This document shows positions 1 to 11,474 of a stretch of DNA of 64,000 nt, piece by piece. The notes beneath the pieces were generated by a model that did no database searches, was not told the DNA's origin, and saw nothing but the letters and a program-made list of their open reading frames with translations. Made by a program: the position numbers and the translations under genes. Origin of the DNA: Branchiostoma floridae (lineage: Eukaryota; Chordata; Leptocardii; Amphioxiformes; Branchiostomatidae); contig NC_049996.1 of the NCBI RefSeq assembly GCF_000003815.2, forward strand, positions 18,490,084 through 18,554,083, read 5' to 3'. Numbering within the stretch: the stretch's first letter is position 1; every line of letters begins with the position of its first letter.

Positions 1-593
1 GCTAACATTTATGGTGATTAAGATTTAACATCATTACATTGATAGTAATATTTGTCATTCAAACTCAGAGATCAGATTTGACAATACTGTATATTGTTAT
101 CAAGACTGTACTCGGATATGTGCAAGTACTAGACCAAGTTACTAAGCAAACTAGATTCTGAAGTTTAAATCACAAACATACTAAGTCAAAATAGGATTTT
201 GCTGTCTTTATGAATATTAAATCATCTCTGCATACAAATGTATACAATCATGTAGCAATTGATAATTACAGGACAACTGTACTTGTTGGTCTGTAGTTTT
301 AAGAACATGCAATTCCTTTCTTTATCATAAAGTTTGCCATTTTGTTAGATTACAAAATATTCTCAATTGATGAGCAGTAAGGTTGGACCAGGAAAAAGCA
401 GTGACTTTCATATTTTCAGTATGACATGTATGACTGTAAGGTGTACACAAGATATTGGAGTTTTTTTAAATCTACACATTCAACCAGTTTAGTCTTACCT
501 GGTTGCCTTTAGATGCCTATTGGACACCTTCAGGGAATCATTTAAGATGTAACATGTACACTGATTGGTTTGTGGGATTCTTATCTTCCTCAG
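1..593. other. MGAT5 intron, no other feature seen
   Basis: AT-rich sequence upstream of the first MGAT5 exon in the window. It ends in a pyrimidine-containing acceptor, with AG at 592-593. I see no further exon, RNA gene or recognisable transposon here. Confidence 0.5.
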
Positions 594-3500
594 CAAGCTG
601 GCGTTTGATTCGCAGAGGAACAAGGGCGGCTGTCCAATCAAAGGCAAGCCCCCCGCTGACATCATCTACATCGATATCCTGGGGCTGGCTCAGATCAAGA
701 AGACTTTAGGCATGGCAGGGATCCAGCACTATGCGTATGTATCATCTATATAGCATTGGTACACTAGGGGTGCCAGTACAAAAACGTTTTTTCTTATTGG
801 ACCGGAAAAAACAGACCTGAAAAAATTCTGTGGACTGGATGTTGGACCTATTAGAAAATAAACAGATTATATGATCAGGAATTCACACGTTTTGGGGCTT
901 AGCCTTTCGAATAGAATAACTAGAGCGAAGCATAGTAGAGCTTATAGTCATTTCTACCAAGTCAATTGTACAGACTCTGACTCTGAGGCAGTTAGTCTTG
1001 CAGGATTTTAGAATGCCAGTGGGAGTCAAATACTCCACAAAACATACTTCTTTGTAGCGAAATGGTCCATTGTTCTGAGTATCGTCCATTCACATTTTTC
1101 ACATTCTGAATCAGGTCCAGCTTCAGATCCAGACCTGGTCCTGAATTTTCTGTACTGGTACCCACCCCTATAGTGTACACCAGCATTGCAGGCATACATA
1201 CCAAGGCACTGTGTACGGTAAAATGAAGATTTAAAAAAAGATTAAACGGTTCTTGGTGGATGTCAGTGGATGTTGGCACATTGGCGCACCAAATCTGTAG
1301 TGTGTTTTTGGGCACACATTTAGACACATTAGCTGAAGAGGCTCAGTGGGCGTCACCCCACTATAAGGGGCATAATGTAGGTGTGGAGGCATGGTGGGTA
1401 TCAAACTCAAGACCTCTTGATTCATAGCCCAACGCGCTACCAGTTACACCACAAAAATGAGTGTCTGAGTTTAAAAAAAAACTTAGTGATGACACTATTG
1501 TGTAACAACTTTGTTTGGCCTGGAGTCTTGAAGCACTTTTATTTAGAGGTTCTTGATTTGGAATATCCAAAAAAATATATCTGAAAGATTTCCTCATCAC
1601 CAAAAGAGACTGTGATTCCAATGCGCTTTTTTTGTGGTACCTCAGTGGAAATCAATCAAATCCTAGGAGAAAAGCATATTATATTTATCAAACAGCAGAC
1701 TGGCAGGTCCTTGTGTTTCTGTGGGTGGAGTAGTTGGTCACTGATATTAGCTATGATTCCATTGGGTTTCACATGACTGTGTATCCTTCAGCATGGAACA
1801 GGGTTGAAGCCAACCAGAAATCATTTTCCGTCCCCTAGATATGAATGGCTTTGGCGTTCCTGGGGGGGTCCGGGGACATGCTCCCAATGAAAATTTTGAA
1901 ACGCTATTTCCTGCAATTTGAGGGTTAGATTTTGCTTACAGAGAACAGAATGGGCAAACATTTTTCCGTCCCCAGCTGCAAAATTCCGTCAAAGGACAGA
2001 AGGACGGATGCTGGCTACAACCCTGCATTGGAATCACAATAGAAAATTGCTCCAGTATGTGTCTACTGCATGAGTGTTAATGTTTGTATAGTAACAATTT
2101 AAGCATTCAAAATTCCCTGTCATTCTTGCAGGTGCTACTTCCGGGTCGTGGATAGTTTTGGCACCAAGCCAGAGTTTATACCAAAGTTTCACATGTGTAT
2201 CCTTCAGTCATGCATTGGACTCACAATAGAAAATTGTTCCAGTATGTGTCTACTGTTTGAGTCTTAATGTTTGTGTGGTAACAATTTAAGCATTCAAAAT
2301 TCCCTGTCATTCTTGCAGGTGCTATTTCTGGGTCGTGGATAGTTTTGGCACCAAGCCAGAGTTCATACCAAAGTTTCACATGTGTATCGTTCAGTCATAC
2401 ATTGGAATCACAATAGAAAATTGTTCCAGTATGTGTCTACTGTTTGAGTCTTAATGTTTGTATAGTAACAATTTAAGCATTCAAAATTCCCTGTCATTCT
2501 TGCAGGTGCTACTTCCGGGTGGTGGATAGTTTCGGCACCGAGCCAGAGTTCAACTTCCAGCCGTACGCCAAGCAGCGCAGCCGGAAGTCTCCCTGGGGTG
2601 GATGGAACTTCAACCCTCGTCAGTTCTTCACCATGTTCCCTCACTCCCCTGACAACTCCTTCATGGGTTTTGTGGTGGAGCAGCACCTCAACAAGACAGA
2701 GATACAGGACATCCAGAGAATAAAGAAACAGAACCAAGCGTTGGTGTACGGGAAGAATGACTACATGTGGGCGGGATCCGGGAAACTCATGAACGAGCTC
2801 GCGCAACATTTTCAGATCCACGCTACGGTCGCGAAGAACAATGACGACCAGAAGCAGCTAGAAAACGTGCCAAGTTTTGTGAACAATCACGGAGTGTTGC
2901 CAAGCGAGCAGTTATACGATCTCCTAAAAAGGACCAAACTTTTCGTTGGGCTGGGCTTTCCGTACGAGGGCCCTGCCCCACTCGAAGCAATAGCAAGCGG
3001 CTGCGTGTTTCTAAACCCTAAGTTTACGCAGCCGAAGAGTAGACTGAACACTAAGTTTTTCGAGGGGAAGCCGACGTTTCGAGAGCTGACGTCGCAGCAC
3101 CCCTATGTGGAGGTTTTCGTTGGGAAGCCTCATGTTTACACTGTAGACATAGATGACAGGGACAGTCTCGAGGCTGCGCTAACTGAGATTAAAAATTTGA
3201 AGGTGAGCAATTTTGGCTTTTATACTATATTTTTCAGTGTCTGTGCTGATGTGATGTGTGTTCATAGTTATTTGAATACCTTGGCAGTTGAGTGGCAGGA
3301 AGCCAGTGAGTAGGATGACCCCAGAGGTCAGACTTGTCCAGAATGGCAGGAAGTTGAGGTCAGAGGTGGTAGAACTTGTTGGTAATCTGACCTGACAGTC
3401 CAGGTTGTGGGGTCAATGGAAGAGGCCACTTCTTTATGGGGAGGCATTACTTTTGGTCTCTGTTTCCTTGTTGGTGTTTTGCAGTAGTTTTCCTTATGGT

Positions 3501-5846
3501 TATGTTATGTTTTTGCAATTTTCTTTTTTATATTATATTTTCAATTTACCAGTAATATTTACGGTAGACTGACAGCAAGTGATCAATGGATACATTACTT
3601 GTGTGGTGTGTTAATCAAATCCCTCTTTGCATGATAAATGAACTACAATCAAATAAGACAAATGAGAAATTCTAAATATTTTACAATGTCGTGACAGCTT
3701 CAAGCACTTAATTCTTTTTTGACATTTCTAATGAGCCAAACAATCAGACAAACCTTATAAATAATATAATGTAGTCCTGGTATTTCTAAGACTAAGAGCA
3801 TTGTTTTTTCTGTAACAGTTGTTTATTTATTCATTTATTGGGATTTAACACATTTGTGGAAGGATTGACATAACAGGTGACTATCACCTTTACAAGATGT
3901 CAACCCAAAGACCAGTCTGTAGGTTTGAGCCACTCACACCGGGAAGGACCTTTACTCTTTTCGATAAGTGTGATGGGTTCTTTCATGTGTGTGGGGTGTG
4001 AGCTGTCCCCAAACACATTGTCATCTTTCTTTTTTCTTTTTCCCCCCAGGTTGACCCGTACCTGCCTTATGAGTTTACAGCGGAGGGAATGTTGCAGAGA
4101 GTTAGCACATACATACAGAAACATGTGAGTACTGTGCAGCAGAGCCACCTGTTGGATTAGTGTAGCATTGCAGCTATAACACTATTGGTAGCAGGTTACA
4201 ATACATAAGCATAATCTGTACTTATTTTTATGTTCCATCCTTAACAGTTCATTATAGGCTCCATATTGTTACAGAAAGTTACTTAGCACGTACATAAAGA
4301 AACATGTGAGTACTGTGCAGCAGAGCCACCTGTTGGATTAGTATAATATTGCACCTATTGCACACTTTTGGCATTGTTACCATACATAAGAAAAGACCTC
4401 CACAACAGACCCGAGTCAGTTTACATCCTGTGGCGTAAACTGTCATTGTCATGTAAGACTGTTTAGCCATAGTCAAAGCTGTAGGGCTGATACAACAGTA
4501 GCTAATATCTAATCTAAGCTCTGATTGGCTACTGACAGATTAGAAGAAAGAAAAGGACAAAAAATAACACCAGCAAAATATGTTTTTCTCAACCGAGGAA
4601 AACACATCCATATCCAAAGGCTAATTGCTGGCAAAGCAAAAATACCAGAAGGAATAATTGATAGACATTGAATATGTTAGATGAATTGAAGGTGAAGTAA
4701 CAGCTGCTCTAAATCTATTTGGCCACAGCAAGTAAATTTTATGGATGACATCCTCTACATACTCCAAATTTATTGTGAGAGGGCAAAAATAAAACAAAGT
4801 GGGTAAAAAAAAAATGCATTAATTTTAGATATAGACAGTCTTCAGAAATGTTGTAACAGCGTACTGATGTCAAAATTTACTTGCTTTGGCCCTAGGCTAT
4901 TCAAAGGGTTTGATAACTAGTACATGTATGTTCTTTGTACGCCTGCAGAATTTCTGTCAGTCGCCCCATGCGTGGCCTCCGGAGAGTGCCTTGCAGGCCC
5001 GGCTAGCTGGGAAGGGCCAGTCCTGTAAACAAGCCTGCCAGGACCAGGGGCTCATCTGTGAACCCTCCTACTTCCCTCTACTCAACAACAAGGACGCCAT
5101 GGAGAAGTACGGCTCAGATTGTTTTAGCGGATTTATTTGTTATCTATCTGTCTATCTAAGAATCTTCAGGGTCCTCCCTTTCAAAGTTAACATGACTAAT
5201 TTCCAAGGGAGCCCTTACAAGAAAAACATAACAAATCAAGATACAAGAAAATCATTACTGACATAGGATCATAAAATTAATACACATTAATACAACGTAA
5301 AGTAGTAAGCATCCTTCAGGGTCAATAAATCCTACAGGGAACTCAGGCAAACTCAAAAGAATTGTTTGTTCAAAGCTTCAGATTACACCTTTACTACTAG
5401 TAGTTAAGAATGTCTGGGGTTAGGTCTGCACTCTACAGTGGCAATCAGCACCATGGACAGCATCTCTCCACAGCATTAAAGATGCTTTCTTTCCTCCCCA
5501 CAGTCACAATGATTAGTGATTCCTTCTCCTTTTTTTTTCCTTTTCCAGCCTTAGTTATACATCCCTTTCAATGTTGAAACAAGACAAACTTGCTGCCTGT
5601 CACGCTTCTAAAGAACGAACATCTCTTTTTCCCTTCCGTTACCATAGAAACGGGCTGAAGTGCGACTCCGTGGACGACATGATGGAGGTTTACGCTCCCA
5701 GCAAGAACGAGGGAACGGGCACCTGCTCGGTCCAGTCGGAGAGGCTGCTGTTCAGCTGTGTGGGACAGGACCCGGACTACCAGCGCGTCTGTCCATGCAG
5801 GGACTTCATACATGGGCAGGTGGCGCTGTGTCACGACTGTCTATGA
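594..5846 (+). CDS. MGAT5: Alpha-1,6-mannosylglycoprotein 6-beta-N-acetylglucosaminyltransferase (GnT-V), 3' part
   Basis: This Golgi type II enzyme (family GT18) adds beta-1,6-GlcNAc from UDP-GlcNAc to the trimannosyl core of N-glycans, starting tetra-antennary branching. Five exons join in frame: 594-734, 2506-3202, 4050-4124, 4949-5106 and 5648-5846. All have AG/GT borders; TGA is at 5844-5846. They encode 422 residues; vertebrate MGAT5 is about 740, so the N-terminal part with cytosolic tail, membrane anchor and stem lies left of the window. Recognisable stretches are IYIDILGLAQIKKTLG, VVDSFGTEPEF, MFPHSPDNSFMGFVVEQHLN, LFVGLGFPYEGPAPLEAIAS (donor-binding region), ELTSQHPYVEVF, GQSCKQACQDQGLICEPS and the terminal CPCRDFIHGQVALCHDCL. 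The donor after 5106 (gtacgg) is weak but is the one that keeps phase and length. MGAT5B is the alternative paralogue. Partial exon copies lie in the introns. The 3203-4049 and 5107-5647 introns hold nothing else I recognise. Confidence 0.95.
765..1170. mobile_element. Non-autonomous hAT-like inverted-repeat element
   Basis: The left end reads TAGGGGTGCCAGTAC and the right end is its imperfect reverse complement, GTACTGGTACCCACCCCTA. Internal motifs (ggtcc, caggtcc, cttattggaccgg) match, in reverse orientation, the better-preserved element at 52605-53007, which has a clean 8-bp target duplication. No clear duplication is seen around this older copy. It lies in an MGAT5 intron and has no coding capacity. 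Confidence 0.65.
1385..1453 (-). mobile_element. tRNA-derived SINE head
   Basis: Read on the minus strand it has a pol III box A-like block (TGGTAGCGCGTTGGGC, about 1427-1442) and a box B-like block (GAGTTTGATACCC, about 1395-1408) at tRNA-like spacing. No cloverleaf closes, so this is a SINE head and not a tRNA gene. The body is not delimited. Confidence 0.5.
1799..2025. mobile_element. Short hAT-like MITE inside the 187-bp repeat array
   Basis: Terminal inverted repeats are CAGGGTTGAAGCCAAC on the left and, read inward from the right, CAGGGTTGTAGCCAGC. The right flank is CATTGGAA (2026-2033) and the left flank CATGGAA (1792-1798), consistent with an 8-bp target duplication that lost one base. 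The same CATTGGA motif recurs in the adjacent 187-bp units, so the element landed in one of them. Its length of 227 bp leaves no room for a transposase. Confidence 0.65.
2026..2505 (+). repeat. 187-bp tandem repeat carrying two decoy MGAT5 splice acceptors and partial exons
   Basis: The acceptor plus the start of the next MGAT5 exon (true start 2506) occurs two more times upstream, at 2132 and 2319, exactly 187 bp apart. Each copy keeps the TTCTTGCAG acceptor and about 45 exon bases. The copied exon reads CYFRVVDSFGTKPEF in the first unit, with Lys where the true exon has Glu, and then runs into intron-like sequence. Splicing to either decoy would hit an in-frame TAA. The repeat unit also contains about 130 bp of upstream intron. 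Confidence 0.9.
4262..4360 (+). repeat. Decoy copy of an MGAT5 exon 3' end and its donor
   Basis: About 95 bp repeat the last bases of exon 4050-4124, its donor (acat|gtgagt) and the following intron (ctgtgcagcagagccacctg). The true donor is at 4125 and the decoy at 4306, 181 bp downstream. The exon part is degraded (gttacttagcacgtacataa), so it would not preserve the reading frame. Confidence 0.85.
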
Positions 5847-7570
5847 CAACTGTTTAATGTAACACAAGTTAACTCTTAAAGTGTCAGCCCTATAAAATGC
5901 TATCAGTGCCAGGGTTGGCCGCTGACCTCCAAAAAGAAACCCCTGAACAAGGCAGAAGTCCCTAACATCCGGGGTTCGTGCGCTACATGCGTGCAAAGCT
6001 GCTACTTCGGGGTAATACGCTATCTCGTATATATCCGGGTGCAGCACACAGGACATTTATATGTGTGCCGGATATATCCGGGCTTGGCAGTTTATGGGTT
6101 TTAAGATCCCACATCTTTCTATGACAGTGTTGTATTACATTAGTATTAGTTCTTTCTTCACAACCAAGGAGTTCAATCAAACAACAGTCAACATTTGTGT
6201 CTCTGCAGTGATTTTATCCATGGGCAGGTGGCGCTCTGTCACGACTGTCTATGACAACTGTTTAACGTAACACAAGTTAAAATGTTTCTATGACTAGTGT
6301 TGTATGACATTGATATCAATCACACAACAGCCGACTCTCTGTCTCTGCAGTGATTTCATCCATGGACAGGTGGCGCTGTGTCACGACTGTCTATGACAAC
6401 TGTTTAACGTAACACAAGTTAAAATGTTTCTATGACTAGTGTTGTATGACATTGATATCAATCACACAACAGCCGACTCTCTGTCTCTGCAGTGATTTCA
6501 TCCATGGACAGGTGGCGCTCTGTCACGACTGTCTATGACCGTGACGTACCACTGTTGACATCAAGAGTAGAGTAGAGTATAATTTGTTATCAGCAATTAC
6601 AACAGGGGCATCTTTGCGTGTCTGTCCCTGCAGAGACTTTGTATATGGGCAGGTGGCGCTCTGTCACGACTGTTTATGACAGTGTCATACCACTGTTTAA
6701 CGTTAAGTTAAAGTTGCCCGTACGTCTGAGCAGATGCGTAGGGACGTGGTGTCCATCTCCATTTCTGTAGCCCTTTGGCCACACATTTGTGCAAGTCACT
6801 ACAGCAGGGGGCTGGTCCGCTGGTAGTGATGTGTGTTTAACTCCCATACTCTTTCCCAATTGCTGAGTGCTAAGCAGAGAAAGCAGCATGTACCATTTTT
6901 AAAGTCTTTGGTATGACTCGGCTAGGGATCAAACTCACGACCTTCCGAATGCAAGGCGAACACTCTACCCACTTGGCCATTGCACCAGTTTAATGTAACA
7001 CAAGTTAAAATCCCACATCTTTCTATGACTAGTGTTGTATGACATTAGTAGTATCAAGTCCTTTCTTCAGTTTAATCATACAACAGCCGACTTTCTGTTC
7101 TGCTCCACTGTTTAACGTAACACACACAAGTTAAAATCCCACATGATTCTATGGCAGTGTTGTATGGCATTAGTATTACTAAGTATCAAATTCTTTCTTC
7201 ACAAGAAAGGAGTTTAATCACACAACAGCCAACTTTCTGGTCAAGACTGTCCATGACAGTGTCATACCACTGTTGAAATTATGAGTAGAGTAGAGCAAAA
7301 TTTGTTATTACCAAACACAGCAGGGGCATCTTCGCTGGATAAGTTTAAAGGAACACTTGCAGATAGATGCGCAAAAGTGTAATATAACCAGCTGCTGCTG
7401 TACTGCGTGCCTGCGAAGCTGGTGTGTTACGCCGAAGGGTGGCTATACCGGCTACATGTATGTAGAATCCGATATAGGTACAGAATCTGATGCAAAAGAA
7501 GTTAAAACCACACACTTTTCTATGACAGTGTCATACAACATTAGTATTACTAAGTATCATACTTAACACA
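5847..7570 (+). repeat. Array of decayed MGAT5 terminal-exon copies (about 142-bp units)
   Basis: Four extra copies of the coding end of MGAT5 follow the true stop. The first three encode DFIHGQVALCHDCL and a stop, at 6210-6254, 6352-6396 and 6494-6538. A longer one spans about 6617-6679 and begins with RVCPCRDF. The first three stops are 142 bp apart and the fourth 141 bp on. Shared flanks (gtttaacgtaacacaagtta; gttgtatgacattag) continue as degraded units to about 7570 without exon sequence. The array may be transcribed as 3' UTR. A SINE interrupts it. Confidence 0.85.
6715..6988 (-). mobile_element. tRNA-derived SINE
   Basis: On the minus strand a box A-like block (TGGCCAAGTGGGTAGAGT, about 6961-6979) and a box B-like block (GGTCGTGAGTTTGATCCC, about 6924-6942) head a body containing a gcatgctgctttctctgc-like stretch. 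This is the standard tRNA-head plus body layout of metazoan SINEs. It lies within the array of MGAT5 exon copies. The ends are approximate. Confidence 0.65.
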
Positions 7571-8516
7571 CAACCAAGGAGTTGACCAGGGATGTTACTG
7601 TACCCTCTCTGCCATGGCAGTTATTTTGCCCTCAGGATACATTAGAATTTACCATTTTAACTGCACCATGGAATTTGGATGTTTAAAGTAACAAGTTAAA
7701 GTCACACATCGTTTAATATGCATTAGGCCTCACAGCTGCAAGTTAAAAGCTGTGACTACTTCTAAATGCGTAACCTACACAAAAAACATAATCATCTATA
7801 GCTGCACCTACAACCACTGTCAAAAATTAGGCACATAGCTCCAATAATAATTCTGTTGCAAGAATATGCATATGCTTTAACAGCCTATAGATGGAACCCT
7901 GCTCGTAGTATTCGGTATGACCTTGCCATAACTATGACATTGTGGATGCTATGTATCACAGCCTATATGGGGAGGGGGCCAGAGACGAGTTTGTTTAATG
8001 TCCTTTTTCTTGTTTAAGAGAAAGAGAATTAAGCTGTTTGCTTCATGTCCTAAATGCAGAATCACTCTGCAAGGGAAGTTATTTTTAAACCCACCAAATG
8101 GCCATTCAACACATTTTATTTATTGTCCGACAATACTTTTCTTGAATGTGTTCGGTTGTGTTAGCAAGTCTCTTTTTGGAACGAGTTGTTTTTTATGGAG
8201 TCAGATTTTGAAGACTTTAGAGATGTTTTGCACAAGCATGCTGCATTGTTTATAATTTTTTTTATTATATTTAAAAAACATCGTTAGATTAGTAAATACT
8301 TGGTTTGTGGCACCAAGGAGATTTGATACCGTATGTAAAACTCTTCATTGCAATTTTAGACAATATGTAACAAGACTATTGCCATAATAATTTTGAAGAC
8401 TAGTCCATGATGAAAAGCACAATTTTACAAAATTTCACCAGAAACATTCCACATGCATGTAGTACATGTACTGCACAAGCAGCAGAATCAGAAAACAAGT
8501 TAGTTTGAAACTGTGC
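7571..8516. other. No gene or repeat recognised
   Basis: Mostly AT-rich intergenic sequence. Just before it, at 7420-7470, a single stretch (GGTGTGTTACGCCGAAGGG then GGCTATACCGGCTAC) resembles one unit of the 61-bp satellite at 11475-13075. I see no convincing exon on either strand. Confidence 0.4.
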
Positions 8517-8766
8517 CATCCTCCTACGCAGGGACAGCAAATGTCACAGCAACTGTCACTCTTAGTTCCTGTGTACGTCCCCCCCAAACCAGCTGTCAGC
8601 CAATCAGAGAATAGCCTTTCAGATTTCAAAAGGGATCTCGCATATATAAGGGTAACCTCATTAATATTTATAAGCAGGGCGGTCAGGAACTAAGGGTGAT
8701 GGTTGAGAAAGCAGGGTACATCCAGACAGGCGGTTTGGCTGTTGGATGTCCCTGCGTAGGAGGATG
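8517..8766. mobile_element. MITE with 20-bp inverted ends and internal CCAAT/TATA module
   Basis: The ends are CATCCTCCTACGCAGGGACA and its near-exact reverse complement at 8747-8766. Inside are AGCTGTCAGCCAATCAGAG (CCAAT box) and, about 45 bp later, ATATAAGGGTAA followed by CTCATTAATATTTATAAGC. The same internal blocks and related ends recur at 32604-32960, and related ends at 22291-22377, so this is a dispersed family. There is no coding capacity. Confidence 0.8.
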
Positions 8767-9207
8767 AACTGTGCATGCGCCACAAGTTATATTGTGGGTT
8801 ATATGTCCCCAGGCATATGTGGGTTATAACTTCATATATGAGGCCCCCAAGTTGTAATCAGGAACTTCTCATGTAGGAATTCTACATGTAAAGACAGAGG
8901 AAATCTTACATGTAAAAAGAGAGAGTAATATCTGATGAAGAACCCACCTCACTTTTCTAAAAGAGAAGAATGCGAAACTTTGTGCATTGTCGAAATGATA
9001 TTACTTAAGCAAACATATACGTCATGTACATGTATATGAACTGTAAGTAGCACTTCTGTCTTACAACTTTCTGAAACTTCTTGTTCAATTCTGTTGCGAT
9101 ATGTTAGTTCAGAAGTTGTGTTATGTAGGATATAGGAGAATTATTTACACAACAACAATAAATGTACTACCTACCTGATGAAATTTCAAGTAGCCACTGT
9201 CTGCATT

Positions 9208-9420
9208 AAAGTTGAACTGTAATTTCCAACACAAAAAATTATACTTAGCTAAAGTTTCTACCGTAAAACTCCAGTCTTCGTCGAAGAATGAACAATCCAC
9301 TGTTTCTGTGACATCATGTTATGCAGATAGACCATGTGGCTTGGTGAGCAGTGGATCATAAGTTGCAGGAAGAGTTGTTTTGAACATTTTGTGTAAGTTA
9401 GAAATTACAGTTCAACTTTG
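9208..9420. mobile_element. Foldback element, family A
   Basis: The left arm AAAGTTGAACTGTAATTTCC and the right arm GAAATTACAGTTCAACTTTG are reverse complements about 213 bp apart. The centre contains CCAGTCTTCGTCGAAGAATG. The arms' CCAACACAAAA motif and this core both recur in the foldback at 48719-48878, which defines a family. DNA on either side (8767-9207) shows no further feature. Confidence 0.7.
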
Positions 9421-10445
9421 ATTTGCAGACATCTCTACCAACAGATAAACTTGCGAGTAAAAAAGCCACTCTAACAGTGCAATAACAAACACTACTGCAG
9501 TTTACATTCTACTGTGTCTAAGCCATACGTGTATGCTACTTCTGATAAAAACGATCGCCGGTCAGGACCGTAAAAAAATGCAGTTGATATGTAGAAGCAC
9601 TGTAAGGTCAAATGTGATGCTTATAGTTCAACTGGGTACCCCAAAAATTCGCATCGTTGTTTCAAAACACATGACTTCATAATTAATGATGTCCACTAAA
9701 TACAGCATCAGTAATTCAGATTCTGTTTAAGACATTCATGATGAGAAGGCCTTGATAACATTTTTTCTTATAACATTGGTGTTGACTTAAGGTACCCAGC
9801 TACATCATAAGAGTTACAGATGATGGAACATTGTATTTGTTGAAATCTACTCTTGAAAGTTCTGTTATATATATCTATATATATATATATTTACGCACAT
9901 GCATTCAATACTTCATATGATATATGACTGTATACGTGTTACAAGTTTGTTGAATATTGCAGTGCTAGTGGAAAATGTTTTGTAAAAAGACTTTGCACTT
10001 GTAACAAATAGTGTTACAAATTTTTGGCTACACCCCAGGGGCGGTGCCAATAGTACATGTTATCTTGCTGTAGTTGTTTTTACCGGTTATGTAATGATTG
10101 TGTTGAAAAGGCACGTAAATTTATAACATTATATCTAAGATGTTAAACTATGTTATAGTTGGTCCTGAAAAGCAGTTAATAGCAAAGATTGAATATGCTG
10201 ATACTGTTAATGTTGAAGTGTTTTTGTTACCAAGAAATTGAGATTGTAAAGAGTGATTTTACCTAAAATTGTATATCTTGCTACAATGATAATAGAGATA
10301 GTCGGAACTTCAGTTTGTGTCTACGTCTTTCTCTAAATATTTCTGAATATTCATGATTATAATGTTCATGGTAATGTAATATTGGTGGTTGTGTTCAACC
10401 TACTATCAACCACTCTGACTTTTGACTTACATGTATGTTTGGTGC
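9421..10445. other. AT-rich intergenic stretch
   Basis: Nothing recognised except a short (TA)n tract near 9870-9893. No exon or RNA gene could be supported. Confidence 0.4.
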
Positions 10446-10720
10446 CTCTCTAGCTCACCAAAACCGCCAAGAACCCTCTGTCTTGTATGGCATTCCCCAT
10501 GCCGTCAGCCTCTAACTCAGTATCTTTCTTCAGCACATCCTGTTTCCTTTGTTAAACACAAACCATTTCCCACTGTACAGAAGTGGTCACAGCACAATGC
10601 ATGGACCTGTGTATGCTAGTACACAGACTCTTTTATCTCTGCCACCCAAACCACCATGGCCGCCAAGAAGCCTCTGTCTTGTATGGCCTTCCCCATGTAG
10701 TCTAGTTTGGATTCCAGACC
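10446..10720. repeat. Direct repeat of about 50 bp, two copies
   Basis: A block containing ccgccaagaaccctctgtct and tgtatggcattccccatg (about 10449-10505) recurs with few changes at about 10651-10702. Open frames here are short and match nothing I know. The stretch from 10720 to 11027 shows no feature. Confidence 0.5.
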
Positions 10721-11027
10721 CCCAGCCCAATGCCAATAGTAGCTACGAGGTTCTAGCTCAGCTGGTGTGTGTAGGCCCTGGAAACAGTCATGCATCCAGG
10801 CTACATTCCACCAGCTTCTAGCCCTGTATATTTATTCAGCACGTCCAGGTACTCAGCGAGGGGCGGTCTTCCCGGCCTCCTTCTCTATTATGTGCTAGTG
10901 TCCATAGCACCAAGCTGGACACTTCTTGTTTCAGTAACTAGCAGTAGTAAAGGCGCTCGTCGGTCTCGCAGGACCATGAGTAGTCCTACATGTAAATTCT
11001 ACACAATGTACTTATTGTTTGTTTTTA

Positions 11028-11367
11028 CGTTTTGATCGTCTGTGTTCTGCTGCAAGTCTCTGCTTTTCTTCCCCCCGTTTTAGTCCCTCCTTGACTTCCT
11101 GTCTCCAAAGAGTTCTGTTTGCTGCAAGTGACTCCCATGTGTTGATGCTCATGTCAAGGGCCTTCAAGTCCCGTTTGATACCGAGTCCTTAAAACGTAGT
11201 TGGGGACGGCCACGTGTTCTTGTCCCAGTAGCTAGATCACTGTACAGATACAGATACAATATACAGTGTCCAGAAAATATCAGCCGTCTAGCTTGTATTA
11301 CATCAGATAGTTTGGGGAGTCCAGCATACAGATATTTTTGTACAGTGTTGCTCATCATGATGCACAT
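11028..11367 (-). pseudogene. RTE-type LINE reverse transcriptase C-terminal fragment, frameshifted
   Basis: On the minus strand the sequence reads KLSDVIQARRLIFSGHCIL, then RTRGRPQLRFKDSV. After a frame change it continues DLKALDMSINTWESLAANRT and LWRQEVKEGLKRGEEKQRLA. This is the conserved C-terminal tail of RTE-like endonuclease/reverse-transcriptase elements (GHV..., RGRP..RFKD, LKAL, W..LA.DR..WR). Both the frameshift and the missing 5' part show it is dead. Confidence 0.8.
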
Positions 11368-11398
11368 CTAAGCATCCTTTTGTAGCAACCATGATGAT

Positions 11399-11400
<2 letters not shown>

Positions 11401-11437
<37 letters not shown>
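11401..11437. repeat. (CA)n microsatellite
   Basis: Uninterrupted CA dinucleotides just upstream of the 61-bp satellite. Confidence 0.95.
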
Positions 11438-11438
<1 letters not shown>

Positions 11439-11474
11439 AATATAGTCAGGCTATTATTAGGGGGCGAGCAATTA

